DNA from: Cecembia rubra
GTDB taxonomy: Bacteria > Bacteroidota > Bacteroidia > Cytophagales > Cyclobacteriaceae
Assembly (NCBI RefSeq): GCF_003014575.1
Contig: NZ_PYGF01000010.1
Coordinates: 101,115-165,114 of the forward strand
Reading direction: 5' to 3'
Length of the DNA stretch: 64,000 bases
Shown here: positions 8,943 through 16,368 of the stretch, piece after piece
Numbering within the stretch: the first letter of the stretch is position 1
Layout of the letters: the number at the start of each line of letters is the position of its first letter
Notes under the pieces: model-generated
What the model was told of the DNA's origin: nothing
Seen by the model: only the letters and a program-made list of their open reading frames with translations
Database searches by the model: none
Program-made: the position numbers and the translations under genes

Positions 8943-9518
8943 TTAATTGTTCGGTTGAAATGTTGTTTTGAATTTGATAGTAATCTCATCTCTTGTTTTG
9001 ACTGTACCCAACAGTGCAGTCGGTGGATCTATGGAATAATCCGTAAGTTTGGTATTGTAGCTTCCTTCAAAAGTAACCCGGTTTCCATTTTGAGTTACTT
9101 TTACCGGGAAGCTGGCAGGCTTGGTTACCCCTGCAATGGTGAAGTCTCCTTTGGCCTGATAGCTGTTGCCACTTCCTGTAAGCTCCTTCAGAGTAAATTT
9201 CACCTCTTTGTTTTTCTTAGTATCAAGAGCCTTGTAAGCATTGGCATCAAGACCCTTGGTGCCGCTTTTCAAGCTTTCTGCTTCCATACTTACCTGAAGG
9301 CTTCTGATTCCTTTAAATTGATTGCCTTCGATAATAAACTGTCCTTCACCTTTAGCTGCATTGGAAGTCATATCCCAATCGTGTAGTGAAGACCCCCCCT
9401 CTACCTTCAGTTCCGGTGAGGGCGCTAGAATATATTTTACTTGTGCTTCAACTGACCATTGAACTGAGATCAGGATAATTACCATTATCGCCGATATCCA
9501 TTTTTTCCTTGTCATCAT
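8943..9518 (-). CDS. YceI family periplasmic protein
   Basis: About 191 aa with signal peptide (MMTRKKWISAIMVIILISVQ). The mature part is a clear YceI domain: VEGGSSLHDWDMTS near the N-terminus, repeated amphipathic strands, and GDFTIAGVTKPASFPVKV in the second half. YceI barrels hold polyisoprenoid-like ligands. The start was set at 9518 (MM) because the 16 codons upstream do not read as a signal peptide; 9515 is equally possible. First gene of the YceI/porin/YceI operon. Confidence 0.88.
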   Translation of the reverse strand: MMTRKKWISAIMVIILISVQWSVEAQVKYILAPSPELKVEGGSSLHDWDMTSNAAKGEGQFIIEGNQFKGIRSLQVSMEAESLKSGTKGLDANAYKALDTKKNKEVKFTLKELTGSGNSYQAKGDFTIAGVTKPASFPVKVTQNGNRVTFEGSYNTKLTDYSIDPPTALLGTVKTRDEITIKFKTTFQPNN

Positions 9519-9573
9519 AATCTGTTGTGGTTGATCTTTGAAACAAATTTGGCTAACTAAAGGCACTTAGATC

Positions 9574-9587
9574 ATGATGAAAATCAT
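9574..9587. promoter_or_regulatory. FNR/CRP-like palindrome upstream of YceI-porin operon
   Basis: ATGATGAAAATCAT, that is TGAT-N4-ATCA, fits the core of FNR/CRP-family operators (TTGAT-N4-ATCAA) apart from the outermost bases. It sits about 56 bases before the YceI start codon. A second inverted pair ATCAT/ATGAT lies at 9584-9600. Function is inferred from pattern only. Confidence 0.4.
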
Positions 9588-9643
9588 ATTTGGGTATGAT
9601 TAAAAGCACAACTAAAAAATTGATAAAAAAACAAAATCAAAAG

Positions 9644-9676
9644 AAAAATCTTCCTCAAAAATCAGAAGAAGGTTTT
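9644..9676 (-). terminator. Weak intrinsic terminator candidate after the phosphorylase-like gene
   Basis: On the minus strand a CTTCTTC/GAGGAAG stem (one G-U) flanked by A-run and T-run follows the gene ending at 9718 by about 45 bases. The stem is short, so confidence is low. Confidence 0.35.
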
Positions 9677-9717
9677 GAAAATTTTACTATAAATAAAATA
9701 AAATTCTTTTAATCGCT

Positions 9718-11388
9718 TTACGAAAACAAGCTTTGCAATATTTTGTATGTAATGAGATAGGTTGGCCTTACACCTTCCATTCCTAAAGCTCCCGAAGCCA
9801 AAGTACTTCCTGTCTCAAGTGGATTATCAGAAGCATAATAAGCATAAAGGACTTTTACGTTCTTTTTGATACTCTGTCTTATCCTACTTTCTGATTGTAT
9901 CGCTTTTTGGTAGTGCGCTCCTTCCATTTCTAAGCCTATTGCTTTCCAGGAAGATTCCATCAGGTAACTCAAAACATCCTTATTCTGTAATGAAGTACCC
10001 AATACAGTAAACATTGTACCTTGGTAAACTCCTAAGCCATATCCTTCAAAATCCTTTTTACTCAGTTCGTTTTTGAAGGGATAGTTATCTGCTGTTCCTT
10101 CAAAGACATGGCTATCGGGAATCATAATATCACCTTTTTTCCCAGTTAAAATTCCCGCCTTGCCCATGATGGAAGCCGAAAGAACATTCAACGGAAATAC
10201 TTTGCCCTCTTCAGGCTCATATGGCTTGAGCAATTCATCAAAACACTCGTAGGCCTGCTCCCCAAAGGCATAATCCATAACCAGGATTACAGGCCTCTTT
10301 TGTAATTCCACTGGCAATTCACAACCTGGAAGAACAGTCTTTTTGGACATTGCGGCAGTATCAATTATCTGCACATGGATATTGGTTCCTGATTCATCCA
10401 TCACTTCAGTGAATCCGTTTTTCTGAGCATAGTTCAGTATTTCTTTGCCTTTGTTATTTTTGGCACCGACACTTATGTCCATAGCGGTTTTCTCAATTTC
10501 CTCAAATGAATTAAGCCCTAATGCCTGATGGCCATAAATGGTATTGAGAAAACTGTGCAGATTAGCAGACACGATATGCAAAGGCCTGTCAATAAGATTA
10601 TTATCAAATAAAACCTTTTTGATCTTATTGGCCCATAATTCACCATAGACGTGGTGTCCGACCCTGATTCTTAAAGTTGAAGAAAATGAAATTTCCCTAT
10701 CTTTACCATCAAATGCCTCATCCATTGCCAATTTACCCAAGTGATAAACTATCCTGAATAAGCTATTGGTATGGGGTGAAGATTCAAATTTCTGTACAGC
10801 CTCATGTGTCTCATCAAAAGTCCTTCCAATGACATGACTCAGATAGGAACTTGCCACTTCTTTGTCAAACTCCTCTCCATTTTCCTCTTTGACAACAATT
10901 TTTTCCAACATCTCCCAATTCAGATCAATTCTCCCCTTAGGATCCGTACTGTTACCCCTTATTTTTTCGGATTCAATATATAGGAATGTAAGATGGGTCA
11001 AAATATCATAAATATCTGACCTTCCTCTAGTCATCTCCACATACATCTGATCCTGATCCACTCTGTAACAGTTTCTCTTCCTTTTTGCAGGAACAATGGC
11101 AGGAAAAGTAGAATTTTCATATCCTTCTCTACTGATCAGACGGATGTAACGGCACTCTTCTATTCCCCTTGGCAACCTTTCCATTACATATAGCAAGCCA
11201 TCAAGCTCTATTTTTTCATCCTGCGCTAAGAGACCATATATCTCCGGACTTAACACCAAAAGTGAATCCACCAAAGACTCGCCCGAAACACCCATCGGCT
11301 TATAAGACCCCCTCATAAATAGGTGTCTCATAGTGATATAAAGTCTTTCAATCGCTGCCCTGGATTCTTGTGCTCTCGTTCTTTTCAT
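9718..11388 (-). CDS. Conserved Bacteroidota protein with nucleoside-phosphorylase-like C-terminal half (DUF6909-like)
   Basis: A 556-aa cytoplasmic protein, no signal or membrane segment. The N-terminal half (RTRAQESRAAIERLYITMRH onward) matches no enzyme family I know; the whole may be Pfam DUF6909, recalled not checked. The C-terminal third resembles the PNP/UDP phosphorylase and MTA/SAH-nucleosidase fold: GKAGILTGKKGDIMIPDSH, then GLEMEGAHY (485-493, family EMEG base- and ribose-contact glutamates) and ASDNP (519-523, like the catalytic SD). So it may act on a nucleoside or nucleotide. It stands alone, with its own upstream region and a DinB-family gene upstream on the same strand. Substrate unknown. 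Confidence 0.72.
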   Translation of the reverse strand: MKRTRAQESRAAIERLYITMRHLFMRGSYKPMGVSGESLVDSLLVLSPEIYGLLAQDEKIELDGLLYVMERLPRGIEECRYIRLISREGYENSTFPAIVPAKRKRNCYRVDQDQMYVEMTRGRSDIYDILTHLTFLYIESEKIRGNSTDPKGRIDLNWEMLEKIVVKEENGEEFDKEVASSYLSHVIGRTFDETHEAVQKFESSPHTNSLFRIVYHLGKLAMDEAFDGKDREISFSSTLRIRVGHHVYGELWANKIKKVLFDNNLIDRPLHIVSANLHSFLNTIYGHQALGLNSFEEIEKTAMDISVGAKNNKGKEILNYAQKNGFTEVMDESGTNIHVQIIDTAAMSKKTVLPGCELPVELQKRPVILVMDYAFGEQAYECFDELLKPYEPEEGKVFPLNVLSASIMGKAGILTGKKGDIMIPDSHVFEGTADNYPFKNELSKKDFEGYGLGVYQGTMFTVLGTSLQNKDVLSYLMESSWKAIGLEMEGAHYQKAIQSESRIRQSIKKNVKVLYAYYASDNPLETGSTLASGALGMEGVRPTYLITYKILQSLFS

Positions 11389-11490
11389 AGTTTATAAAAT
11401 TATTTTGTATTAGATAAATTCGACAAAACTACGAATTTTTACCCAATTGGAGGGATAATTTTTGTATTATATCCCATATCCCTCTAAAAA

Positions 11491-12009
11491 TCAAATATAT
11501 CTATCCTTCAAAATATTCAAATGATGAATGGTATGTCCGGCGATGATATTAAATAGTGCTCTTACAGTTACGGAAGTATTATTAGCAATTCCAACATTGG
11601 CATAACTAGATTTCGGTAAATTTTTCAACATAGATACCAGGGCAAACCTGGACAATTCAAACTCTTCCAACAAATGGCCCAAAGCTATTTCATTGAACTT
11701 GCCATGGATCACATAGGCATCCTGGTCATATCCCGGCAGGGAGGTATTTTCTCCTCTTGCGATTGAAAGTGCCCTATAGGCCATGATCCGGTCTGTGTCA
11801 GTAATATGGCCCAAAACTTCTTTGGCAGACCACTTTCCTTCAGTATAAGCAAGATTGCTTTTGCTTTCTCCCAATTTGTCATAGATATTCCTTACTTCCT
11901 GAATTTGAGAAATCAGGATTTCGGGTATATCTCTCCCTTTGACCCAAGAAATATAATTTTCATAATAGGCACCATATTCGCCTGCTTGTGGTATCAATAA
12001 TTCGTTCAT
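11491..12009 (-). CDS. DinB/YfiT-like putative metal-dependent protein
   Basis: A 172-aa four-helix-bundle protein of the DinB superfamily. The likely metal histidines are His68 (KEVLGHITDTDR) and the GHTIHHL pair near 159-163, the usual three-histidine arrangement. Members include thiol S-transferases and stress-induced proteins of unknown reaction. The start at 12009 (MNELLIPQ) is preferred over an in-frame start 37 codons earlier, which would overlap the divergent peptidase gene and encode a non-family hydrophobic leader. Confidence 0.85.
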   Translation of the reverse strand: MNELLIPQAGEYGAYYENYISWVKGRDIPEILISQIQEVRNIYDKLGESKSNLAYTEGKWSAKEVLGHITDTDRIMAYRALSIARGENTSLPGYDQDAYVIHGKFNEIALGHLLEEFELSRFALVSMLKNLPKSSYANVGIANNTSVTVRALFNIIAGHTIHHLNILKDRYI

Positions 12010-12076
12010 GTAAATTACTTTTTGAATGGAAATATCTACAGGTAAATTTAAACCAATCAAACTGATGTAAGGCATA

Positions 12077-13429
12077 ATGAAAAGAATTTTAATCCTAATC
12101 ACTCTATTTATCATAAGCAATCAAAGCTTTGCCCAGATCCAGATCATACATAGAGATGCTGCGATTGAGTCAATGGTCAATGAAATCTCTGCAGAAAACC
12201 TAGAAAAATATGTTCGGGACCTGGCAGGATTCAGGACCCGTCATTCGTTGAGCAAAGACAATCCCAAAGAAGGAATTGTCGCATCCCAGAAATATGTTTT
12301 GGACCTATTTAAGTCTTTTGAACCTCATGCTCAGGGAAGACTAAGTTCATATATTGACACATTTACCATTCCGTCTGATGGACGAAGAATACCTCAGGAT
12401 GCTAAAATGGGCAATGTAATGGCAACACTGAAAGGTACCGATCCAAAGGATGACAGAATTTTTATAATTTCTGCCCATATTGACAGCAGGGCTTTAGATG
12501 TAATGAATACAGAAATAGACGCTCCAGGGGCCAATGATGATGGTTCGGGAGTTGCTGCCATCATTGAGCTCACCAGAATCATGTCCAAAAGGAGTTTTCC
12601 CGCAACAATACTTTTTGTCGTAGTTTCAGGCGAAGAACAAGGACTGAAAGGTGCAGCCTATTTGGCTGAAAAAGCTAAAAATGAAAACTGGAACTTGGTA
12701 GCCATGTTGAACAATGACATGATAGGCAATAGCAATTCCTCAGAAACCAATATCAATGACAATACCAGAGTGAGAATTTTCTCTGAAGGTGTTCCAGCAG
12801 CAGAAACAGAAAGAATGGCTGCCATCCGAAGGTATACCAATGGAGAGAATGACAGCAAATCCCGTCAATTGGCCAGATACATGAAAGAACTTGGGGAAAG
12901 GTACGTAGATCAGCTGGAAGTCAAACTGCTCTACAGAAACGACCGGTTCTTAAGGGGAGGTGATCATACTCCATTTGCACAGCAAGGCTTTACCGCTATT
13001 CGGGTCTGCGAAATGAATGAAAACTACTACCACCAACATGAGAATGTCCGATTTGAAAATGGAATTCAATATGGAGACCTGCCTGAATTTGTAGATTATG
13101 AATACATGAGGAAGGTGACAGGTATTAATCTGGCTTCATTGGCCTCTTTGGCTTCTGCACCCTCTGAACCCACCAATGTAGGGATAGATGTAAGAAGATT
13201 AAGCAATACTTCCACACTAAGATGGGAAGCTCCTGAAAAAGGCAAAGCGAAGGGTTATTATGTACTCATGCGTGAAACAGATGCATCTATGTGGCAGAAG
13301 AAATTCTATACTGAAGATACCAACCTGACCATCCCTTATTCCAAAGACAACTATTTCTTTGCCGTTCAGGCTGTAGGTGAAGGGGGGCATGAAAGCATGG
13401 CCGTTTTCCCTCAGCCTATAACGAGGTAA
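12077..13429 (+). CDS. Secreted M28-family metallopeptidase with C-terminal Ig/FN3-like domain
   Basis: A 450-aa exported zinc aminopeptidase-like enzyme. Signal peptide residues 1-19 (ends SFAQ). Zinc and catalytic residues are ISAHIDS (His134, Asp136), GANDDGSG (Asp154), SGEEQG (Glu186/187), NNDMIG (Asp214) and a C-terminal histidine in GGDHTPFAQ. After about residue 365 a fibronectin-III-like domain follows (PSEPTNVGIDVRRLSN and TLRWEAPE). It is divergent from the DinB-family gene. Its last bases, including the stop, are duplicated 1002 bases downstream, beyond the RAYT gene. Confidence 0.9.
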   Translation: MKRILILITLFIISNQSFAQIQIIHRDAAIESMVNEISAENLEKYVRDLAGFRTRHSLSKDNPKEGIVASQKYVLDLFKSFEPHAQGRLSSYIDTFTIPSDGRRIPQDAKMGNVMATLKGTDPKDDRIFIISAHIDSRALDVMNTEIDAPGANDDGSGVAAIIELTRIMSKRSFPATILFVVVSGEEQGLKGAAYLAEKAKNENWNLVAMLNNDMIGNSNSSETNINDNTRVRIFSEGVPAAETERMAAIRRYTNGENDSKSRQLARYMKELGERYVDQLEVKLLYRNDRFLRGGDHTPFAQQGFTAIRVCEMNENYYHQHENVRFENGIQYGDLPEFVDYEYMRKVTGINLASLASLASAPSEPTNVGIDVRRLSNTSTLRWEAPEKGKAKGYYVLMRETDASMWQKKFYTEDTNLTIPYSKDNYFFAVQAVGEGGHESMAVFPQPITR

Positions 13430-13431
13430 TT

Positions 13432-13560
13432 GCTTCTTGAAATTTGCAATTTCGGGAACGGATAAAGCGGATTTTTAATCCGCATAAACTTCCTTTTGAG
13501 AATCCAGGGATCAAAAATCCCTATTATCGCTCTTCGGGATTAAAAATCCCGAAGAGCGGC
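13432..13560 (+). repeat. REP unit R1 (129 bp, multi-hairpin)
   Basis: Complete unit with four inverted repeats in order: GAAATT-TGC-AATTTC; GCGGATT-TTT-AATCCGC; AGGGAT-CAAAA-ATCCCT; and a 14-bp perfect stem at 13528-13558, CGCTCTTCGGGATT, loop AAA. Repeated immediately as R2 and again beyond the transposase as R4. Confidence 0.9.
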
Positions 13561-13689
13561 GCTTCTTGAAATTTGCAATTTCGGGAACGGATAAAGCGGA
13601 TTTTTAATCCGCATAAACTTCCTTTTGAGAATCCAGAGATCAAAAATCCCAATTATCACTCTTCGGGATTAAAAATCCTGAAGAGTGGC
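13561..13689 (+). repeat. REP unit R2 (129 bp)
   Basis: Tandem copy of R1 with five substitutions. Two of them fall on opposite sides of the long stem (CGCTC/GAGCG becomes CACTC/GAGTG) and so keep the base pair. Confidence 0.9.
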
Positions 13690-13744
13690 GCTTCTCGAAA
13701 TTTGCAATTTCGAGAACGGATAAAGCGGATTTTCAATCCACAAC
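13690..13744 (+). repeat. Partial REP unit R3
   Basis: First ~55 bases of the same unit, then divergence. Its first stem reads TTCTCGAAATT/AATTTCGAGAA, fully Watson-Crick, where R1 has two G-U pairs at the same positions. Confidence 0.85.
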
Positions 13745-13824
13745 ATTATTTATCCGTTTACTTATCCGTTTAAGCTGAAGTTGATTTTATTAAAAGCCTC
13801 GATTTTTGCATCAAAACTTTATTT

Positions 13825-14352
13825 ATGGGCTTTTCATATCAAATTCAAGATCAATTTGCTCCTCATTTTATTACTTTTACGGTTCGCCAATGGGTAGATG
13901 TTTTTACAAGAAAATGCTATGTGGAAATTCTCATTGAAAGCCTCAAATTTTGCCAAAAAAACAAAGGATTAAAAATCTATGCATGGGTTATTATGAGTAA
14001 CCATTGTCATTTGATTATTTCTTCTGAAAAAGTACCTCTTTCTGATATCATTCGAGATTTCAAAAAATTCACCTCAAAGGCCATTTATGATGCAATATCA
14101 AAAAATCCAGAAGAAAGCAGGAAGAAATGGTTACTATGGATTTTAAAGAAGAACGAGAAAATTTGGTTTTGGAAAAATGGCTATCATGGAGAAGAGATTT
14201 TTTCAGAAAGCTTCATGATATCTAAAATAAATTATATCCACCAAAACCCAGTAAGAGCTGGGATTGTAGAAAAAGAAGAAGAATATATCTACAGCAGTTG
14301 TGGAGATTTTTATGGAATTAGAAAAGGTAAGATTGACTTGGAGGGTATTTGA
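13825..14352 (+). CDS. REP-associated tyrosine transposase (RAYT, IS200-like TnpA)
   Basis: A 175-aa Y1-type HUH endonuclease. The metal-binding HUH pair is in MSNHCHLIIS (His60, His62) and the likely nucleophile is Tyr137 in KINYIHQNPVRAGIV, a hallmark of RAYT proteins. An EYIYSS motif near 153-158 is also typical. RAYTs nick single-stranded REP hairpins and are thought to spread them. The gene is intact and is flanked on both sides by hairpin repeats, the usual arrangement. Start at 13825; no Shine-Dalgarno seen. Confidence 0.92.
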   Translation: MGFSYQIQDQFAPHFITFTVRQWVDVFTRKCYVEILIESLKFCQKNKGLKIYAWVIMSNHCHLIISSEKVPLSDIIRDFKKFTSKAIYDAISKNPEESRKKWLLWILKKNEKIWFWKNGYHGEEIFSESFMISKINYIHQNPVRAGIVEKEEEYIYSSCGDFYGIRKGKIDLEGI

Positions 14353-14362
14353 TTTTTTTTTA

Positions 14363-14415
14363 AGGATTAAAAATCCTCAGCATCGCTCTTCGGAATTGCA
14401 AATCCCGAAGAGCAG
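14363..14415 (+). repeat. Degenerate tail REP downstream of RAYT
   Basis: Contains AGGATT-AAA-AATCCT and a decayed version of the long stem (CGCTCTTCGG with CCGAAGAGC). Lies 10 bases after the RAYT stop. Confidence 0.7.
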
Positions 14416-14433
14416 TGCTATAACGAGGTAATT

Positions 14434-14560
14434 GCTTCTTGAAATTTGCAATTTCGAGAATGGATAAGGCGGATTTTTAATCCGCATAAACTTCCTTTTG
14501 AGAATCCAGGGATCAAAAATCCCTATTATCGCTCTTCGGGATTAAAAATCCTGAAGAGCG
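14434..14560 (+). repeat. REP unit R4
   Basis: Near-complete copy of R1, ending exactly against the stop codon of the convergent symporter gene at 14561. Its terminal hairpin may serve as terminator for both flanking genes. Confidence 0.88.
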
Positions 14561-16270
14561 TTACTTCCAATCCCTCTTCAACAACTGTATCAAACCTGCA
14601 AAAATCATCACAGCAAGACATCCAATCGCATTATACCATAAGAAGCCTATATTGATGTCGATTCCAAATAAGCTCCCTCCATTGTTGTAATGTATCAAAA
14701 GGATTAGGGCTTCTGCCAAAAACGCCGCAATAAACACTGCATTTCCTTTGATCCATTTCATATAAAAACCTACCACAAAAATCCCCAAGATCGTTCCATA
14801 GAACAGTGATCCCAGTAGATTGACTGCTTGGATCAGGTTTTCAAATAGGTTGGCATAGGTGGCAAAAAGGATGGCAAATATGCCCCAAAATGCGGTGAAC
14901 ATCTTTGAAGAAACAAGGTAATGGTATTGATTACCGGATTTCACAATGGATCTCTTATACACATCAATTGTTGTGGTGGAACCTAATGCGTTTAACTCCG
15001 AAGCAGTAGATGACATCGCTGCACTGAAAATTACCGCAAATAACAATCCTACAACTCCCTTGGGTAGGTAATCCATTACAAACCGCATAAAAACGTAATC
15101 CGTATCTCTGGTTTCAGCTCCGGGGCTATTTTTCACTATCAGCTCTTTGACTTCTGTCCTGATCTTTTCTTGCTGAACCTGATGTTCCTTGATCTTAGCT
15201 TTGGTATTTTGAATTGCTTCCTCATCATTGGCCTCCACTGCCTTAAGCAAAGTATTCAACTGCTGATTTTTCTCTTGAAATGCCTGCTTGAATTCTTCCT
15301 GCAACAATAAATAATCTTCCAAGTAGGCAGAATTTTCCAATTGTTCGGTCTGTACCTTATTAAATACCACAGGAGGTTGGAAGTATTGGTAAAAAACAAA
15401 AACCATTACTCCGATAAACAGGATAATAAACTGCATAGGAACTTTAAGCAATCCATTCATCATCAAACCCATCCGGCTTTGAGTCAGGGAACTGCCGGAA
15501 AGGTAACGCTGCACTTGGGACTGGTCTGTACCAAAATAAGACATAAAGAGAAACAGCGCTGCAGTCATCCCTGACCAGAAATTGTAGCGGTCTGCCAAAT
15601 CCAACTCAAAATTGACAATATTGAGCTTATCCATTTTTCCAGCCACATGCAAAGCTTCAGTAAATTGTATCGGAAGCATCTGGATTACCAGAATTCCAGC
15701 TAAAACCATCCCTCCCATCATAATACCCATTTGCTGCTTTTGAGTGATACTCACTGCTCGGGTTCCTCCTGATACGGTATAAATGATTACCAGAACACCA
15801 ATAAAAACATTTGTAAAGGTGAGGTTCCAACCCAAAAGCGTTGAAAGGATAATAGCAGGTGCATAGATGGTAATTCCGGCAGCCAAGCCCCTTTGAATCA
15901 AAAATAAAAAGGCAGCCAAGGTCCTTGTCTTTAGGTCAAAACGTTCCTCTAAAAACTCATAAGCGGTATACACCTTGAGTTTGTAATAAATGGGAAGAAA
16001 TGTTGCCGATAGGATAATCATTGCCAACGGTAACCCAAAATAAAATTGGATGAAGCGCATCCCATCATCATATGCCTGGCCGGGTGTACTTAGGAAAGTG
16101 ATTGCCGAAGCTTGCGTGGCCATAATCGAAAGACCAATCGTCCACCAGTTCATGTTCCCTGTTCCTCGGATATAGCTATCCATATCCCTGATCCCATAGG
16201 TCCTATACACCCCAATGCCAACAATTGTCAAGAGAGTTCCGAAGAGTACCAGCCAGTCGATTAAACTCAT
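14561..16270 (-). CDS. Sodium:solute symporter (SSS family)
   Basis: A 569-aa polytopic membrane protein of the SSS/SGLT family, driving uptake of an organic solute with sodium. Family landmarks are the N-terminal TM1 followed by GTGNMNWWTIGLSIMATQAS, the YTVSGGTRAVSITQ region, and SAAMSSTASELNALGSTTT in the later core. Unusually, about 80 charged residues predicted as coiled coil (roughly 305-385, containing EEFKQAFQEKNQQ) sit between core helices. Its ATG overlaps the stop of a 33-aa membrane peptide (ATGA), itself overlapping the PIG-L gene, so uptake is probably linked to that deacetylase. Substrate unknown. Confidence 0.92.
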   Translation of the reverse strand: MSLIDWLVLFGTLLTIVGIGVYRTYGIRDMDSYIRGTGNMNWWTIGLSIMATQASAITFLSTPGQAYDDGMRFIQFYFGLPLAMIILSATFLPIYYKLKVYTAYEFLEERFDLKTRTLAAFLFLIQRGLAAGITIYAPAIILSTLLGWNLTFTNVFIGVLVIIYTVSGGTRAVSITQKQQMGIMMGGMVLAGILVIQMLPIQFTEALHVAGKMDKLNIVNFELDLADRYNFWSGMTAALFLFMSYFGTDQSQVQRYLSGSSLTQSRMGLMMNGLLKVPMQFIILFIGVMVFVFYQYFQPPVVFNKVQTEQLENSAYLEDYLLLQEEFKQAFQEKNQQLNTLLKAVEANDEEAIQNTKAKIKEHQVQQEKIRTEVKELIVKNSPGAETRDTDYVFMRFVMDYLPKGVVGLLFAVIFSAAMSSTASELNALGSTTTIDVYKRSIVKSGNQYHYLVSSKMFTAFWGIFAILFATYANLFENLIQAVNLLGSLFYGTILGIFVVGFYMKWIKGNAVFIAAFLAEALILLIHYNNGGSLFGIDINIGFLWYNAIGCLAVMIFAGLIQLLKRDWK

Positions 16271-16368
16271 GAAAAACTTATTTTAAGCCAGTAAAATAAA
16301 AACACCAGGATCCCCAAAACTACCATTTGGGCAATATACCAATTCTTCCATTTGATGTTATCTTTCAC
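16267..16368 (-). CDS. 33-aa single-pass membrane peptide between PIG-L deacetylase and symporter
   Basis: A short frame starting at GTG 16368, inside the last codons of the deacetylase gene (11-base overlap), and ending in TGA at 16267-16269, overlapping the symporter ATG. It reads as a short charged start (VKDNIKWKNW), a hydrophobic span (MVVLGILVFLFYW) and a short tail (LKISFS). One membrane helix fits a small accessory subunit of the symporter. Support is the double overlap and composition; no homologue search was possible. Confidence 0.6.
   Translation of the reverse strand: MKDNIKWKNWYIAQMVVLGILVFLFYWLKISFS

Larger units (their letters stand above)
13416..14561 (+). mobile_element. REP/RAYT element bounded by ~144-bp imperfect direct repeats
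   Basis: Bases 13416-13559 and 14418-14561 are the same sequence shifted by 1002 bases with about four mismatches. Each copy starts CTATAACGAGGTAATTGC, which in the left copy is the end of the M28 peptidase gene including its stop codon, and continues through one complete hairpin repeat. Between the copies lie two further repeat units (one partial), an HUH tyrosine transposase gene and a degenerate tail repeat. This matches REP arrays with a resident RAYT. Recombination between the outer repeats would remove 1002 bp and leave both flanking genes intact. Confidence 0.8.

Noticed and set aside
8781..9386. 201-aa plus-strand frame over the porin and YceI genes
   Set aside because: Composition is not protein-like for this genome and it lies antisense to two well-supported genes.
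13573..13773. 66-aa frame, and a similar 69-aa frame at 14446-14655
   Set aside because: Both are read-throughs of the REP repeat units and encode near-identical repeat translation; the second also runs into the symporter end. Not genes.
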